DNA from: an uncultured Caldilineaceae bacterium
Lineage (GTDB): Bacteria; Chloroflexota; Anaerolineae; Caldilineales; Caldilineaceae
DNA length: 64,000 bases
Assembly: GCA_951813625.1 (NCBI GenBank)
Contig: CATOTS010000001.1
Coordinates: 167,928 to 231,927 of the forward strand
Direction: 5' to 3'
Numbering within the stretch: position 1 is the first letter of the stretch; every line of letters begins with the position of its first letter. Shown one piece after another: positions 23,778 through 35,231 of the stretch. Made by a program: the position numbers and the translations under genes. The notes under the pieces were generated by a model. That model did no database searches and was not told where the DNA came from. It was given only the letters and a program-made list of their open reading frames with translations.

Positions 23778-26700
23778 CTAGGAATTATGAGTTGCTTCCT
23801 GTGGATGCAGGTTAAGACGCTTTTTGAGGAGTGCGGCGGCGACGGCGCGCAAGTCTTCGTCGGCGAACCCGCCGAGCAGAGCGTAGATGCCGGTATAGAC
23901 CGCCCAGGCTGGCAGGATCGACAGCCAGGGGCTGGCACCGAATGTGGAAAGTGCATAGAGGAATGCCCCCATCGCGGCGGCGGAGAGGGCGGGCCGCCAT
24001 ACCAGGTCGGGCCAGGTGACAACGCCGACGTGCTGACGCACGCGCCTGCTGAAAAGGAGTAGTAGGCAGAACTCACTCAGGATGGTGACAACAGCGGCGC
24101 CAATGTAGCTGAAGACTGGGATGAGCAGAAGATTTCCGGTAAGGTTAAAAAGGACCCCGGCAATGAATGCCTTGGTCAGGTGGCGTTGCTGGTCGGCGGC
24201 GATGAGGACGTACTGGGTGACGCTGTTTACGAAGCCGACGGGAATGCTCCAGATTATCACCTGCAAGGCCAGCGCAGCGCCGCCGCGGAAGCTGAGCGCT
24301 TGGCAGTCGAAGGTGGCGGACAGGCTCATGGCGAAGCGGCAGGCATACGGGGGAAGGTTGGAGACCTCGTAGGCGGCGGCGGTGAATCGTGTCCCGCCGA
24401 GAAGCGCGATGAGGGGATGGGCCAGGAGAGTGACGGTCATAGCGACGGGCAGGCTGAGAAGTAGGAGGAGGCGAAGGCTGAGGGCGTAAGAGCGCAGGAG
24501 GCCTGCGCCCTCCTGTTTGGCAAAGCGGCTCATCAGCGGGAAGATGGCTAGGGTGAAGGTGCTGGGGACAATATTGAGGCCGTCGAGGTATTTGAGGCCG
24601 GCACTGTAGAGGCCGACGCTGGCAGCTCCGACCAGTGGGCGAAGGAGCCAGATGTCGATGCGCCAGAAAATGGTGGCGAGGAGGTGGTTAATCATGAGAG
24701 GGCCGCTGGTTGATAGCATCCACTTTTGCAGCGGCCAATCCCACTTCCACTGCGGCTTGAAGAGGGTCGAGTTCACCAGCCAGAAGAGCCAAATGAGTTG
24801 GACGAGATTGACGACGAGAGCGACCCACGCCAGCCCAACGATCCCCCAGCCGAGCAGCAGCGCGAGCGCGCCGAGAGTGGCCTGAAGGAGAGCGATAGCA
24901 ATGCCGAGGCCGGCGGGGTACTCCATTTTTTCGAAGGCGTAGAACAGGTTGCTGAAGGCGTCGGACCAGCTGGCGACAAGCATCACGAGGGCGAAGACGG
25001 CGATCGCTTGCAATTCTTCCTGGCCAATGCGTTGGTAGAACCAGAATCCACCCACGACCAGCCCCATCAGGAGCAGACTCGCGGCCCACAGGAGTGTGCG
25101 CAGCGCGAGTACATTTGTCAGAAAAGTGCTGGCCTTATTTTTGTCCGCTGCGACCTCGCGGGTGAGAAGAGTGCCGAGACCGTAGCGGCTGAGGATTTCG
25201 AAGATCCCGTAGACTGCGATGACCCATGCGTACTTTCCGGCGCCCTCTGGGGCCAGCACGCGCATATATAGCATGGCAAAGGCATAGTAGATTCCGCGGT
25301 TGGCCAGGTTTAGGGCCATGGGGACTAGCGAGTTTTTTGCGATGGTGCGGACCTGGTTGGCGTCGACATCGGGACGATAGAAGCGTCCCCAGGCCCACCA
25401 CACCAGAAGGAGCATGCAGAGCATGGCGGCCAAGAAGCTGATGTAGAGCCCGACTTTGAAGCTCATGGGGCTGTAGGTGAAGCGTAGGGTCCACTGGCCG
25501 CTATCGGGGAGGTAGACGGCGCGCAAGGCTGAGTTGGCGCGGTAGATTCTCAACTCCTGCTCTTCGTTCTCACTGCTGCCGAAGGGTCGGAGATAGGCTT
25601 TCCAGCCCGGGTCGTAGGCGTCGGTGAGTACGAGCCAGCCGCGGTCGCTCAGGTTGATGTCAATGAAGACGTTGTTGGCGGTGTAGCGGCTGATCGATGT
25701 GTCGGCTACCTGCGGGCTGGATGGAGTGAGTGCGCTTTCGGCCGCCGGGGTCTCTTCGATAAAGACAGTACGACGCAGGTCGGCTTCGAGGAGCGGTTGT
25801 TGCTCTGGCGGGAGGATAAGGGCTTCGGTGGCGATGAAGGCGCGAGGGAAGGCCTCCAGATTCTGGTAGACTCTTACGGCATCGTCCTCGTAGACCTTAT
25901 TCCAGGTATCGGTGCTGGGAATTACGAGTTCGGAGAGTATGTAGTGGACGCCGAGGAGATCGAGGAGGGGATTTCCTAGTGTGGCGTATGGGTTGCCGCC
26001 ATTAGCAGGTGTGCCCGTAGCATAGATTGGGGCAATGCGGTTGAAAAGAAGCTCATCGCTCTGGTCAGCAATGCGGTTCATCAGGGCTACGTACTGACCG
26101 GTGATGATTGAGTCGTAGCCGCGAATGTCCTGCCAGCCGTAGTACATGCCGGTGTTTGCGTTGAATGTCTTGCTTCCAGGCACATCGAAGGTGGTAAAGC
26201 GGAATGGAGCAAAATGAATGTGAGGATCAGAGCCTGCGCCCTCCTTCTGGTTGATGAATTGGACCACCGGTGGAACGGTTGTCAGGGGTGAGAGGGACGA
26301 GGGCGTGGTGGGATTGAAAGTGCCGTGGACAGAGTAGAGATCGATAAAGAGAACAGCGATGAAGGCATAGGGAAGGAGGGCGGAAACGCGCGTCTGCCCT
26401 GATCGCTCGCGAGGCATGGCAGTGGCATCACTGTTGGGGGATGCGTCCTCATTCTTGCGCGTCAGCGCCAAGAGAAGCAGTCCGCTGACTGCGGCCAAAA
26501 TGCCAAAGCGGGCGATTCCGACGCTTTGGTAACCCCAGAACATTCGTCCGTCGGCAAAGGCGGATTGAGCGAGGTCGGAGCCTTCTACGACGCGCTGCGC
26601 CAGGTCTACGAAGGGGCCGGGAAGAAAGTAGGAGGCGACGACGACCAGCGCGGCGGCAAGCCCGGCCCCAACGAAGAGGGATGAGAATAGGACGATCACT

Positions 26701-28238
26701 ACCTTAGACGAGATGCGGAGGCGGCCAAGGCCCAGTGTAGTCAGGCCGCCGGCGGAGGAACGGAGGGAGAGCGCCTGTTCCAGCCCGATTCCGGCCAAAA
26801 CGGCCATCGCCAAAGTGAAAGGAAAGACCCAACGGAAGGGGCTGTGGAGCTGATTCCAGCCGGGCAAACCGTAGAATAGCAAAGCGTACAGGGGTGTGCC
26901 GAAAGCGAAAAGCAGCGACAGCAAGGCCAGCGCGGAGAGGAGAAATGTGGGTATACGCAGTGATTGCCGTGGGGAGCGCTGCTCGCCGGGGCTGCCGCTC
27001 TCGGCCGCGCCTGACGACCGTGAGAAGGCGACTACGACCGCGAGGGCAGCCAGCGCCCATGTGCCGACACCAAGGTATGCGCCCCCCTCTACGTAGTTCT
27101 TGATACCCCAAAAGATCGAGTCAATAGGCTCTCCGAGCCTATTGACGGTCACGGGGGTCCAGCGCATGGCCCAGAGGTCAAACCAGTGGTGATGGCTTGG
27201 GTTGCCGAAAATGTCCGGCAAAGCGAATGTGAGAATGTGCCGATTGGGCAAAGACCAGCCGATGATCTGCTGGTAGGGGGCTGAGCCTTCGCGGAAGTTC
27301 TGGACTACGAATTCGAAGAGTGGCAGGAGTTGCACTGCCCCGATGGCGAGGCCAAGAAGGGCCAGCAACAGAAGCCAGGCGGAGGTATCCCCAAGCGTGC
27401 GCAAGATGTGAGCGGACGGACTTTGAGAGTTCTGCGCTGGTTGCGACTTCGCTTGGGAGAGCTGTTGTCCGGCTTCGGTGGCGGGCTGGAGCCGCCGCCA
27501 CGCAACGATCAGCCTCGCGGCGGTGTAGAGCCCGGCTACGAGCAGCGTATAGTACAGAAACTCGGGATGGCCCGCCAGGGCGACCAGCCCAATCACTGCC
27601 GCGCCCGCCACTACGTAAGGAATTGGGCGGAAGCCGTCGGGGCCCTTTTCCTCCTGCTTCTGGATCACTTTCTCGATGATTGCCAGCAGAAGGGGCAGCC
27701 ATACAGCTGCGGCAACAATCATTGTGAAAACGACTCTGACGATCAGGAAACCGCTGAATTGAAAGAGGATGCCGGTGAGAAGGGCGGCAACGGGGCGCAG
27801 TTTCAGCGTCCGTCCGAGCGCATAGGCATTGATGCCGGCGAACGCCACTTGTATAGCTGTGAACCAACCATAGGCGGCTTCGAGGGGAAGAACGTAGAAG
27901 AGGGCGCTGAGAAAGTAGGCAACGCTTGCCAGCCCCGCAGCAAAGAACGGCGTGCCGGCGAAGATTTGCGGGTTCCACAGGGGTAATTCGCCATGTGCCA
28001 AAGTGCGGCGGACATGGAGTTTCCACACGGCATTGTCGAGCACGAGGTCGCTCAGAAGGGCGTTGTGGGGATCCGTGTCAGGGTGCAGCTCGCGCCAGGG
28101 CTGGAACTGATAGAGGTTGTCGTAGGGCAGCAGAGTCTTGCTGGTGAACAAGACCGGGCTGAACCAAAGGAGGGGTAGTAAGAATAGCGGCAGGAGGATG
28201 AGGAGGTCGCCGCTGTGACGACGTAGCCGATGCATCAT
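23778..28238 (-). CDS. Fusion: YfhO-family membrane protein + Wzx/MATE-type flippase
   Basis: The 1486-residue protein joins two families usually encoded separately. Residues 1 to about 945 are a YfhO-type polytopic protein: N-terminal helices, the [15 protein letters not shown] and [16 protein letters not shown] loop motifs, many membrane helices, then a large extracytoplasmic domain (about 610-920). After a closing helix, residues from about 955 to 1480 are a complete polysaccharide flippase of the MOP superfamily ([20 protein letters not shown], later [20 protein letters not shown]). YfhO has been linked to glycosylation of lipoteichoic acid in Firmicutes. The start overlaps the stop of a polyprenol-mannose synthase, so the fusion may use its lipid-linked sugar and flip a product. 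Oddity: about 30 extra residues at 1291-1320. Confidence 0.85.
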   Translation of the reverse strand: MMHRLRRHSGDLLILLPLFLLPLLWFSPVLFTSKTLLPYDNLYQFQPWRELHPDTDPHNALLSDLVLDNAVWKLHVRRTLAHGELPLWNPQIFAGTPFFAAGLASVAYFLSALFYVLPLEAAYGWFTAIQVAFAGINAYALGRTLKLRPVAALLTGILFQFSGFLIVRVVFTMIVAAAVWLPLLLAIIEKVIQKQEEKGPDGFRPIPYVVAGAAVIGLVALAGHPEFLYYTLLVAGLYTAARLIVAWRRLQPATEAGQQLSQAKSQPAQNSQSPSAHILRTLGDTSAWLLLLALLGLAIGAVQLLPLFEFVVQNFREGSAPYQQIIGWSLPNRHILTFALPDIFGNPSHHHWFDLWAMRWTPVTVNRLGEPIDSIFWGIKNYVEGGAYLGVGTWALAALAVVVAFSRSSGAAESGSPGEQRSPRQSLRIPTFLLSALALLSLLFAFGTPLYALLFYGLPGWNQLHSPFRWVFPFTLAMAVLAGIGLEQALSLRSSAGGLTTLGLGRLRISSKVVIVLFSSLFVGAGLAAALVVVASYFLPGPFVDLAQRVVEGSDLAQSAFADGRMFWGYQSVGIARFGILAAVSGLLLLALTRKNEDASPNSDATAMPRERSGQTRVSALLPYAFIAVLFIDLYSVHGTFNPTTPSSLSPLTTVPPVVQFINQKEGAGSDPHIHFAPFRFTTFDVPGSKTFNANTGMYYGWQDIRGYDSIITGQYVALMNRIADQSDELLFNRIAPIYATGTPANGGNPYATLGNPLLDLLGVHYILSELVIPSTDTWNKVYEDDAVRVYQNLEAFPRAFIATEALILPPEQQPLLEADLRRTVFIEETPAAESALTPSSPQVADTSISRYTANNVFIDINLSDRGWLVLTDAYDPGWKAYLRPFGSSENEEQELRIYRANSALRAVYLPDSGQWTLRFTYSPMSFKVGLYISFLAAMLCMLLLVWWAWGRFYRPDVDANQVRTIAKNSLVPMALNLANRGIYYAFAMLYMRVLAPEGAGKYAWVIAVYGIFEILSRYGLGTLLTREVAADKNKASTFLTNVLALRTLLWAASLLLMGLVVGGFWFYQRIGQEELQAIAVFALVMLVASWSDAFSNLFYAFEKMEYPAGLGIAIALLQATLGALALLLGWGIVGLAWVALVVNLVQLIWLFWLVNSTLFKPQWKWDWPLQKWMLSTSGPLMINHLLATIFWRIDIWLLRPLVGAASVGLYSAGLKYLDGLNIVPSTFTLAIFPLMSRFAKQEGAGLLRSYALSLRLLLLLSLPVAMTVTLLAHPLIALLGGTRFTAAAYEVSNLPPYACRFAMSLSATFDCQALSFRGGAALALQVIIWSIPVGFVNSVTQYVLIAADQQRHLTKAFIAGVLFNLTGNLLLIPVFSYIGAAVVTILSEFCLLLLFSRRVRQHVGVVTWPDLVWRPALSAAAMGAFLYALSTFGASPWLSILPAWAVYTGIYALLGGFADEDLRAVAAALLKKRLNLHPQEATHNS

Positions 28239-29182
28239 GTCGGCGTGTCCCTCGGCACTTTAGGAGGTTGGTAGGCAGGCTGGCCAGGTCTGTTGGAGGG
28301 TGGGATGTTCTGTCTGGCGCCGGTCCGCGGCGAAAGGCGGGAGCGGTGCCGCCAGAGAAGCTCCCATACGCGCAGGGCAGACTCAATCTTGACGCGCGTA
28401 TTCATTTTGCTGTGGCCAATGCGCCGGTCTTCGAAGTGGATTGGCAATTCGATGATGCGGAAGCCAAGTCTTTCGCTCAGATAAGCCATTTCCACTGTAA
28501 AGACATAGCCGTTGCTGCGTACTGTTTCCAGCCCGATTTCCTGAAGGGCGGTTCTTTGCCAAAGCTTGAAGCCGGAGGTCATGTCGCGTACACGAATTCT
28601 CAGAATCGCGCGGCAGTAAAGATTTGCCCACCAGCTGAGCAGTTTGCGCCAAAGACTCCAGTCTTGGTCAAGCGTTCCGCCGGGCACGTAGCGGCTGCCG
28701 ATTACAACGTCCATGTCGGTTGCGCGGATGACACCTAGCATTGGAATGATGTAAGCTGGGTTATGACTGAAGTCGGCGTCCATCTGTAGGATATAGTCGG
28801 CACCTTCTGCGAGCGCACGGCGAAACCCTTCGACGTAAGCAGTGCCCAGCCCGTCTTTTCGGGGGCGATGGATGGCTGTGATGCGGTGCTGGGATCGATT
28901 GAAATTCTGGGCCAGCAGATCGGCGACTGCCCCGGTACCGTCCGGGGAGTTATCGTCGACAATAACGAGCCGCAAATCTGGGAGGGGGAGGGCAAACAGT
29001 GTGTCGACCAGTTCTTCCAGATTGCTGGCCTCGTTGTAAGTCGGCACGACGATCGTCAGCTTGCTAGGCCGGACGGAGGCCTCCATGTGTTCTGTAGCAT
29101 GACCCGAAGCAGGAATGGCTGGCTCTGACTCTCGGCACAGCGGTGTGCTTTCCGGCCTGGGATTTGAATCGGGATGGTTCAC
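28235..29182 (-). CDS. Polyprenol-phosphate mannosyltransferase (DPM1-like GT2)
   Basis: A GT2 glycosyltransferase related to dolichol-phosphate mannose synthase. Its motifs are [19 protein letters not shown], the nucleotide-binding Asp motif [12 protein letters not shown], the DxD-like [10 protein letters not shown] and the acceptor region [10 protein letters not shown]...[16 protein letters not shown]. It lacks C-terminal membrane helices, so it is the soluble DPM1 type. The first 30-40 residues precede the domain; a start at ATG 29089 is possible instead of GTG 29182. It overlaps the YfhO-flippase fusion by 4 bases, pointing to supply of a lipid-linked sugar for that protein. Confidence 0.9.
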   Translation of the reverse strand: MNHPDSNPRPESTPLCRESEPAIPASGHATEHMEASVRPSKLTIVVPTYNEASNLEELVDTLFALPLPDLRLVIVDDNSPDGTGAVADLLAQNFNRSQHRITAIHRPRKDGLGTAYVEGFRRALAEGADYILQMDADFSHNPAYIIPMLGVIRATDMDVVIGSRYVPGGTLDQDWSLWRKLLSWWANLYCRAILRIRVRDMTSGFKLWQRTALQEIGLETVRSNGYVFTVEMAYLSERLGFRIIELPIHFEDRRIGHSKMNTRVKIESALRVWELLWRHRSRLSPRTGARQNIPPSNRPGQPAYQPPKVPRDTPT

Positions 29183-29299
29183 TTTACGGGTCCGCTCTGC
29201 GTGCAGCGTTGCCTGAGTTCCCTCGGGCAGGCACTGCTGCCGGCCTTTCGCTGAGACAATGACGAGTGCAGATTCTTGGCGGCCATCTGAACAAGGCTA

Positions 29300-29328
29300 T
29301 TGCCAATCTGCCACAAGATCGCTATACT
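29300..29328 (+). promoter_or_regulatory. Promoter of the SH3-type lipoprotein gene
   Basis: TTGCCA (29300-29305) and TATACT (29323-29328) are separated by exactly 17 bases. The start would be near 29335, giving a leader of about 120 bases. The divergent mannosyltransferase starts 118 bases or more away on the other side. Confidence 0.65.
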
Positions 29329-29453
29329 GGAAAAGTTAGGATTGGCGCTTTGCGACACTTTCTTCGGCGGCCGTTTCGGCGGCTACGGTCAGTTCCTCAT
29401 GGGCGCATGACAGAGCGCCTTTGCCCGTACAACTGACAGGGGCGAGTCAAAAT

Positions 29454-30590
29454 ATGAAATGCAGCGACAACCGGAAGGGCGGACCGACTCCATTGTTACA
29501 GATAGGAATATACATCAACAGTGCCGGGGCGAAAAGTAGCCAACTGTGTGCGCTCCTTGCCGTAGTGCTCCTACTGGCGGGTTGCGTGCCGATTACAGAG
29601 GAGGGACAGGCACCTGAGCCGACGCCGACGCCGACGCCGGTGGTCGAGGAGGAGCAGGTTGTGCTGCCGCCCGGGATCCTGATGCTTGAGGCTGACGGCA
29701 TGGGAAGCGATATTGGGGAGGGAGACGAGAGCGGCGACGGCGTGGCGGTGGGACCGCAACAGGCAGCTGTGCGGGTCAACAAGGCGAAGGCAAACATCCG
29801 CAGCGGTCCCAGTACTGATTTTGAGGTCGTGGCAAGTGCGGTGGAAGGAGACGCATTCACGACAACCGGCAGGAATGAAAGTGGCTGGTGGCGCATCTGT
29901 TGTGTGGCTGGTCCTGACGATAGCGCCGGCGAGGCGACTCGGACGGCCTGGCTTTCAGAGATTGTGGTTGAGCCTGACGAGATTGCCCAGGCATTGCCTG
30001 GATTGGGGCCATTGTTTCCCGACGACCTGACGGCGGTTTGGGACATTCAATACGAGTGCGGGTCGCGGCGCTGTGCGGTGAGCACTTGTGCGGCCGTCTC
30101 GCAAACAGAGGTACTTGACAACAGCGATCCGCGATGGCTGGAGATAAACCGGATCGTTACATGGGAGGGGGCATGCGGGGAAGACTCCACCTGGCCGCAC
30201 CAGATCGACCGGGTCGAAGGCACGGAGCGGTATCCCAATAGTACGGGGCTGTTTTTCTTTAATTACTGGGTAGGCCCGCGCCCCGGCGAAGTGAACGCTC
30301 TCTTCCGCTTGGGCACAGGGGAGGAGATCGCGGCCTGGTGCAGCGATGAACAGGAAGCGGAGGTCTTGGAAGACAGTGGGTGGACGACGGTCTACAACGG
30401 GTTGGCCTGCCACGACGTGCGGTCAGGGATGCTCGTCTCGATGCAGTATACCAAGCGGTGGTTCTTCACGGGAGAGTTTGAGGGCGATCGGTACGAGAGG
30501 GCTTACTTCGGCGATTTCGAGATCTATAGGGTAAGGCTGGAGCGAACGAACGCGCTGCTCGGCGTCGTCAACGCAAGGGCGGCCGAGTAG
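29454..30590 (+). CDS. SH3-like lipoprotein of unknown function
   Basis: A 378-residue exported lipoprotein. A hydrophobic segment ends in the lipobox LLLAGC, followed by a Pro/Thr/Glu-rich linker (PEPTPTPTPVVEEE). A bacterial SH3 domain follows at about 115-175 (VNKAKANIRSGPSTDFEVVA ... WWRICC). The last 200 residues are Cys-rich and not recognised (YECGSRRCAVSTCAA, VGPRPGEVNALFRL). Such SH3 domains often bind peptidoglycan. ATG 29454 was chosen for the purine-rich AGGGGCGAG upstream. Confidence 0.75.
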   Translation: MKCSDNRKGGPTPLLQIGIYINSAGAKSSQLCALLAVVLLLAGCVPITEEGQAPEPTPTPTPVVEEEQVVLPPGILMLEADGMGSDIGEGDESGDGVAVGPQQAAVRVNKAKANIRSGPSTDFEVVASAVEGDAFTTTGRNESGWWRICCVAGPDDSAGEATRTAWLSEIVVEPDEIAQALPGLGPLFPDDLTAVWDIQYECGSRRCAVSTCAAVSQTEVLDNSDPRWLEINRIVTWEGACGEDSTWPHQIDRVEGTERYPNSTGLFFFNYWVGPRPGEVNALFRLGTGEEIAAWCSDEQEAEVLEDSGWTTVYNGLACHDVRSGMLVSMQYTKRWFFTGEFEGDRYERAYFGDFEIYRVRLERTNALLGVVNARAAE

Positions 30591-30696
30591 CAGGTTGCAG
30601 GCCGGGGTGCAGCGTGGGTTTTCCGATGGCCAGAGGAGCGCCTTGGGCGTGCCGGCAGGGTGTGGGATGGCCCCCATTTCAGCTGCGAACTTATCG

Positions 30697-32040
30697 TCAG
30701 TTGAGCGGCGTAAAGTTCAACTGACGCAGGTAGGTGTCAAGCGCCTGTTTCGCCCTGGCGGCGTATGATGCGTAGCGTTGGCGTTTGTTGCGCACAGGTT
30801 GGGGGAGGGAAGGCAGAAGGCCCATGTTGGCTTTCATGGGCTGGAAATCATCCGCGGCAGCGTGGGTGATGTAGTGGAAGAGGGCGCCGCTCATTGAGGG
30901 GCGCGGCAACTGCATGAGCGGTTGATCAGAGAGCAGGCGCGCCATGTTTATCCCCGCCAGTAGTCCTCCCAAAGCGCTTCCCACATACCCCTCGGTGCCG
31001 GTGATCTGGCCGGCGAAGAAGAGGTCATCGCGCTGCTTGAACTGCAACGTCGGGCGCAGAAGGGTCGGGCTGTTGATAAAGGTGTTGCGGTGCATTTGGC
31101 CCAGCCGCACGAATTCGGCATTTTGCAGGCCGGGGATCATGCGAAGGATTTCGGCCTGGGCGCCCCACTTGACGTTTGTCTGGAATCCAACCAGGTTATA
31201 GAGGGTGCCGGCCACGTTGTCCTGGCGGAGTTGGACGACGGCGTGCGGACGCTGGCCGGTGGAAGGGTCGCGCAGACCGACGGGACGCATTGGTCCGAAG
31301 GCGAGGGCGTCTTTGCCGCGCTGTGCCAGCGCTTCGATCGGCATGCAGCCTTCGAAATAGCGTTCGAGCTCTTTGTCGGCGCCGGAAAGTTCGATGCGGG
31401 GTGCGGCGAGCAACGCGTCGACGAAGGCCTCGTATTGGGCTTGATCAAGAGGGCAGTTGAAATTGTCGCCTTCGTCGGTTCCCTCACTGCCAGATTTGTC
31501 CCAACGGTTGCGTCTGAAGGCGATTTTGCGGTCGATGCCTTCGTAGGTGACGATGGGCGCCATTGCGTCGTAGAAATAGAGATATCGCCCGGTCAGAGAC
31601 TGGACAGCATGCGTCAGTTTGTCGCTCGTCAGGGGGCCGGTTGCAAGAATTGTCGGCCCATCGGGAACGACGGTCACCTCCTGACGGTCCAGTTCAATAT
31701 TTGGGTGGTCGGAGATGCGGGCGGTGATCTCTTCGGCGAATTCGTCGCGGCCGACGGCGAGCGCCTGCCCGGCCGGCAATGCATGCTTGAAGGCAGTGCG
31801 AATCACGAAGCTGCCCAAGGTCAACATCTCGTTCTTGAGGATGCCCAGCGCGCGGTCGGGCAGGGTGCTGCCCATTGAGTTGGAACAGACGAGTTCGGCG
31901 AGGCGGTCAGTGACGTGGGCGGGCGTAGGGCGTGCGGGACGCATCTCGAAAAGGCGCACGGGGATGCCGCGCTGCGCGAGTTGCCAGGCAGCTTCCGTGC
32001 CGGCAAGTCCACCGCCGACAACTGTAACCGTCTTGCTCAT
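30697..32040 (-). CDS. trmFO: Folate/FAD-dependent tRNA (uracil-54-C5)-methyltransferase TrmFO
   Basis: TrmFO makes ribothymidine at tRNA position 54 using methylenetetrahydrofolate and FADH2. The 447-residue protein has the FAD-binding [20 protein letters not shown]-terminus, the family motif LVCSNSMGS, and the later [19 protein letters not shown], where catalytic and flavin contacts lie. Length and motif order match the family. It lies alone between the lipoprotein and the nucleoside phosphorylase. Confidence 0.96.
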   Translation of the reverse strand: MSKTVTVVGGGLAGTEAAWQLAQRGIPVRLFEMRPARPTPAHVTDRLAELVCSNSMGSTLPDRALGILKNEMLTLGSFVIRTAFKHALPAGQALAVGRDEFAEEITARISDHPNIELDRQEVTVVPDGPTILATGPLTSDKLTHAVQSLTGRYLYFYDAMAPIVTYEGIDRKIAFRRNRWDKSGSEGTDEGDNFNCPLDQAQYEAFVDALLAAPRIELSGADKELERYFEGCMPIEALAQRGKDALAFGPMRPVGLRDPSTGQRPHAVVQLRQDNVAGTLYNLVGFQTNVKWGAQAEILRMIPGLQNAEFVRLGQMHRNTFINSPTLLRPTLQFKQRDDLFFAGQITGTEGYVGSALGGLLAGINMARLLSDQPLMQLPRPSMSGALFHYITHAAADDFQPMKANMGLLPSLPQPVRNKRQRYASYAARAKQALDTYLRQLNFTPLN

Positions 32041-32156
32041 TTGTCACCCCAGACCGAAGATTTCAGGCCAACATAGCCGCATGGATGCCGGCCGCCGATA
32101 GGCTCCGTCGTGGAATCTGCCGATAGGCGTAGAAACCGGCCGCCGAAGCAGAGGAA

Positions 32157-32185
32157 AGTGTACCACTGACAGGGAGCGTGCCCAA
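32157..32185 (-). promoter_or_regulatory. Possible trmFO promoter
   Basis: On the minus strand TTGGGC (32185-32180) precedes TACACT (32162-32157) by 17 bases, with a TGG extended -10 element. It would give a leader of about 110 bases before trmFO. Confidence 0.4.
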
Positions 32186-32209
32186 GAAGCTGGATATGAA
32201 TGAGCGCAG

Positions 32210-32585
32210 CCCACATTTTGGGGTGGGAACAGTCTGGAGGAGAATTCATGTCGGCGGCGGCAGGAAGTGTTTACCGGTCCTTAGAGAGGCAGAGGGTAGG
32301 CACAAGGCCTGCCCCTACGGTGGCCGCGGCGTTCGCTGACTCGAGGGGGCGCGATGGGCCGCAGGTAGCACGGGGCTGCATTGTCCCCCACACCCGGCGG
32401 GGGGCGTACATCAGGGGGGCGTTGCGGGGGGAGTCCCCCCGCACAAGGGAGGGCCGAAGGCCCGACCGTCCAAGAGGATCCAAGAGTGTGTATTCGCCGG
32501 CTCTGCGAGAAGATGGAGCGTGAACGGCCATGACTCCGCGGCTTCCCGAGGCATAGGAATTCGTACCCCAATTTTGGACTGTACC
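32210..32585 (+). repeat. Dispersed MITE-like element, full copy B
   Basis: The 376-bp element starts with CCCACATTTTGGGGTGGGA and ends with an imperfect inverted match (ACCCCAATTTTGGACTGTAC). The double-hairpin core is at 32414-32471, preceded by GGCCGCAGGTAGCAC and a run of G/C stretches. Copies with the same outer ends occur at 49716-50210 and 57199-57595. It contains no gene with a ribosome site. It fills most of the 549-bp gap between trmFO and the phosphorylase gene and ends 5 bases before the latter's ATG. Confidence 0.75.
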
Positions 32586-32589
32586 TGAT

Positions 32590-33966
32590 ATGAACGTAGT
32601 CGATCTGATCACAAAGAAGCGGGACGGCGGGGAGCACAGCAGGGACGAGCTGCGATTCCTGATGGAGGGGGTTGTCGAGGGGAAGATCCCCGACTATCAG
32701 CTGGCCGCGTGGGCGATGGCCGTCTATTTTCAGGGGATGACGCCTGCGGAGGCAACTGCGCTGACGCAGGCGATGGCCGCCAGCGGGGAGACGTTAAACC
32801 TGCAAGGGCTTGCGCCGGCCGGGCAGTTGATCGTAGATAAGCACTCGAGCGGTGGCGTGGGTGACAAGACGACACTGGCGGTGGGGCCGATTGTGGCGGC
32901 CTGTGGCCTGCCGGTAGGCAAGATGAGCGGCCGAGGCCTGAGCTTTTCGGGGGGAACGATCGACAAGCTGGAGGGCATTCCAGGCTGGAGCGCGAGCTTG
33001 AGCATGACACAGTTCCGGCGCCAATTGCAGGAGGTAGGACTGGTGGTGGCTGCACAGACGGCGACGCTGGCGCCTGCGGACCAGAGGCTCTACGCGTTGC
33101 GGGACGTCACGGGCACGGTTCCCAGCTTGCCGCTGATTGCCGGGAGCATCATGAGCAAAAAGCTGGCGGCCGGCGCGGACGGTATCGTTCTGGACGTAAA
33201 GTGCGGACGCGGGGCGTTCATGGAAACCCTCACTCAGGCTAGGGAACTGGCGCAGTTGATGGTCTCGATCGGTCGCGGCGCCGGTCGCGGGGTGACGGCG
33301 CTGATAACGGCGATGGAGCAGCCATTGGGGCGGGCGGTGGGCAATAACCTGGAGGTGCGCGAAGCGATCGACGCGCTTCATGGCAGGGGGCCGCAGGACT
33401 TCCAGGAACTGACTGAGGCAGTGGCAATTGAGATGCTGTTGCTTGGCGATGCGACGTTGCGGGGGCTGCAGGGCGCGAGCGGGAAAGAGGCCGCGCTGGC
33501 TGCGGCCGGCGACAGGGTGAAGGGAGCCATCGATTCTGGCGCAGCATTCGCCAAGTTCGTCGAATTCGTGGTTGCCCAGGGTGGCGAAGAAGGAAGTGTG
33601 GTTGAGCCGGGACGGTTGGCGACCGCACCTGTCGCACTGGAAATGCGGGCAGAGCGGGAGGGCGTCATTCGCGGCCTGGATGCACGCGCGGTCGGAATGG
33701 CGGTTGTGGGGCTGGGCGGGGGCAGGCGGAGAAAGGGAGACGCGATCGACCACAGAGTGGGCGTGGTCGTGGCGGCCAAGGTGGGAGAGCAGGTGGGTGA
33801 CGGGGATCTGCTGCTTACCGTGCATGCCGCGGACGGTGAGTCTGCCAAGGTCGCGGCCGCTCAGCTAAGGCAGACCTACACGATTGTTGAAGAGGTCGTG
33901 GATTCCGCTGACGATGAACCTGGTTCGTTCGGAGTGCCCGTTGTGCTGGAGCGGATTACCAGTTGA
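32590..33966 (+). CDS. Pyrimidine-nucleoside (thymidine) phosphorylase
   Basis: A 458-residue enzyme that splits thymidine/uridine with phosphate to base and (deoxy)ribose-1-phosphate. The family signature is clear: [40 protein letters not shown], and [20 protein letters not shown]. The C-terminal barrel-sandwich domain ([20 protein letters not shown]) is present. Both Pdp and DeoA types share these motifs. The usual deo/cdd neighbours are absent. It starts 5 bases after the dispersed element, so the element may carry its leader and ribosome site. Its end overlaps the convergent GT4 gene by 11 bases. Confidence 0.93.
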   Translation: MNVVDLITKKRDGGEHSRDELRFLMEGVVEGKIPDYQLAAWAMAVYFQGMTPAEATALTQAMAASGETLNLQGLAPAGQLIVDKHSSGGVGDKTTLAVGPIVAACGLPVGKMSGRGLSFSGGTIDKLEGIPGWSASLSMTQFRRQLQEVGLVVAAQTATLAPADQRLYALRDVTGTVPSLPLIAGSIMSKKLAAGADGIVLDVKCGRGAFMETLTQARELAQLMVSIGRGAGRGVTALITAMEQPLGRAVGNNLEVREAIDALHGRGPQDFQELTEAVAIEMLLLGDATLRGLQGASGKEAALAAAGDRVKGAIDSGAAFAKFVEFVVAQGGEEGSVVEPGRLATAPVALEMRAEREGVIRGLDARAVGMAVVGLGGGRRRKGDAIDHRVGVVVAAKVGEQVGDGDLLLTVHAADGESAKVAAAQLRQTYTIVEEVVDSADDEPGSFGVPVVLERITS

Positions 33967-35164
33967 GGTCTTGTCTTTGGGCGAGCACAGCCCTGTAGGT
34001 ATCCAAGGTTGAGGCGGCGATGATGCGCCAGTCGTAGGCACGAATGACCTCCTGTAGCCCGCGAGCCCGCATCGCCTGGGCCTGAACAGGGTCGGAAAAG
34101 AGTTGATCGACTGCCCAAACGATGCTGTTAGGGTCATCGGCGACAGTTGTGAGGCCGGTTCGGCGGTGATCGACGACTTCGCCCAGTCCGCCGACATCGC
34201 TGGCGATCACATTGCAGCCGGCGGCCATCGCCTCGAGGGCGACGATGCCGAACGGTTCATAGAGGCTGGGGAAGACGGCTGCGTCGACCGCGCGATAGAG
34301 GCAGTTTCGGGTCTCGCTGTCGATGAATCCAAGCAGTTCCACCGCCTCTCCGATCTGCAGCTCATCGACAAGAGGCTGCATCTGTTCGCTATTTTTGCCG
34401 GCCACGAGCAGGCGCAGGTCGGGGTAATTCCAACGCAAGGGGGGGAGCGCGCGCAGGAGGACCTGCACGCCTTTTTCGGGGGTGATTCGTCCGATGAAGA
34501 AGAGCAGTTTTTCACCGCTGGGTGCAAAACGGGCGCGCAGTTCCTGGACACGTTCTTCTGAGCAGGCCCGAAAGGGCGAGATATCGACGCCGTTTGGGAT
34601 CAAAGTAACCTTGTCGAGGGGCACGTCAAAGTACCGGCCCAGTTCACCGGCCATGTAGGTGCTGCAAACGATAACCCGCCAGGCTTCGTAGCAGACCTGC
34701 CACTCGAGCTGGTTGATCCGGTGGCTGGTCTCGTTAGGCAAATGGGAGTGGTGCCGGCCGCGTTCGGTGGCGTGGATCGTAGCAATGAGGGGGATTCTCC
34801 AGTCGTGCTTCAGTTCGATGCCGGCGGAGGCGGTCAGCCACTCATGAACGTGGACGAGATCGTAGGGTGAATGGTTGTGCAGTTCGCGAGCTTTTGCCTC
34901 GAGATAGCGGTTATTGTCGATGACGCTGTTGAAGAGATCCAGAGGATTGACGGCAGGCGTTTCGACACGATGAATGGTCACTGAGTCGGAAAGTTGTTCG
35001 GTTGCGGGCGCGTAGCCGCTGAGGGGGGTCAGCAGGTCCAGGTGGAGGGGAGCGTCGATTTGGGCGACGATTTCGACAAAGGCCTGGACCCACTCGGCAA
35101 CGTGCTTGCCGATGCCGCCGACTACATTTGGTGGATACTCCCAAGAGATTACGAGAAGACGCAT
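33956..35164 (-). CDS. GT4-family glycosyltransferase
   Basis: A 402-residue retaining GT-B enzyme. The N-terminus [20 protein letters not shown] is close to glycogen/starch-synthase-like GT4 proteins. The nucleotide-sugar part has [19 protein letters not shown] and [20 protein letters not shown], with the E-x7-E pair. No signal or membrane segment is present. The substrate is unknown: glycogen or cell-surface glycan are both possible. It lies downstream of mltG and the binding-protein gene on the same strand. Confidence 0.88.
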   Translation of the reverse strand: MRLLVISWEYPPNVVGGIGKHVAEWVQAFVEIVAQIDAPLHLDLLTPLSGYAPATEQLSDSVTIHRVETPAVNPLDLFNSVIDNNRYLEAKARELHNHSPYDLVHVHEWLTASAGIELKHDWRIPLIATIHATERGRHHSHLPNETSHRINQLEWQVCYEAWRVIVCSTYMAGELGRYFDVPLDKVTLIPNGVDISPFRACSEERVQELRARFAPSGEKLLFFIGRITPEKGVQVLLRALPPLRWNYPDLRLLVAGKNSEQMQPLVDELQIGEAVELLGFIDSETRNCLYRAVDAAVFPSLYEPFGIVALEAMAAGCNVIASDVGGLGEVVDHRRTGLTTVADDPNSIVWAVDQLFSDPVQAQAMRARGLQEVIRAYDWRIIAASTLDTYRAVLAQRQDLNW

Positions 35165-35231
35165 TATGAACTCTTCGACAGCTTGAAAGGGAGGCTAGTC
35201 GGGTCAAGCCGGAGCAAGGACCCGTCTGGAG

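Noticed and set aside
32200..32523. Open frames through the dispersed element reading GESPRTREGRRPDRP
   Set aside because: The same peptide appears in every copy of the element because the repeat core is open in several frames; there is no conserved start or codon bias.
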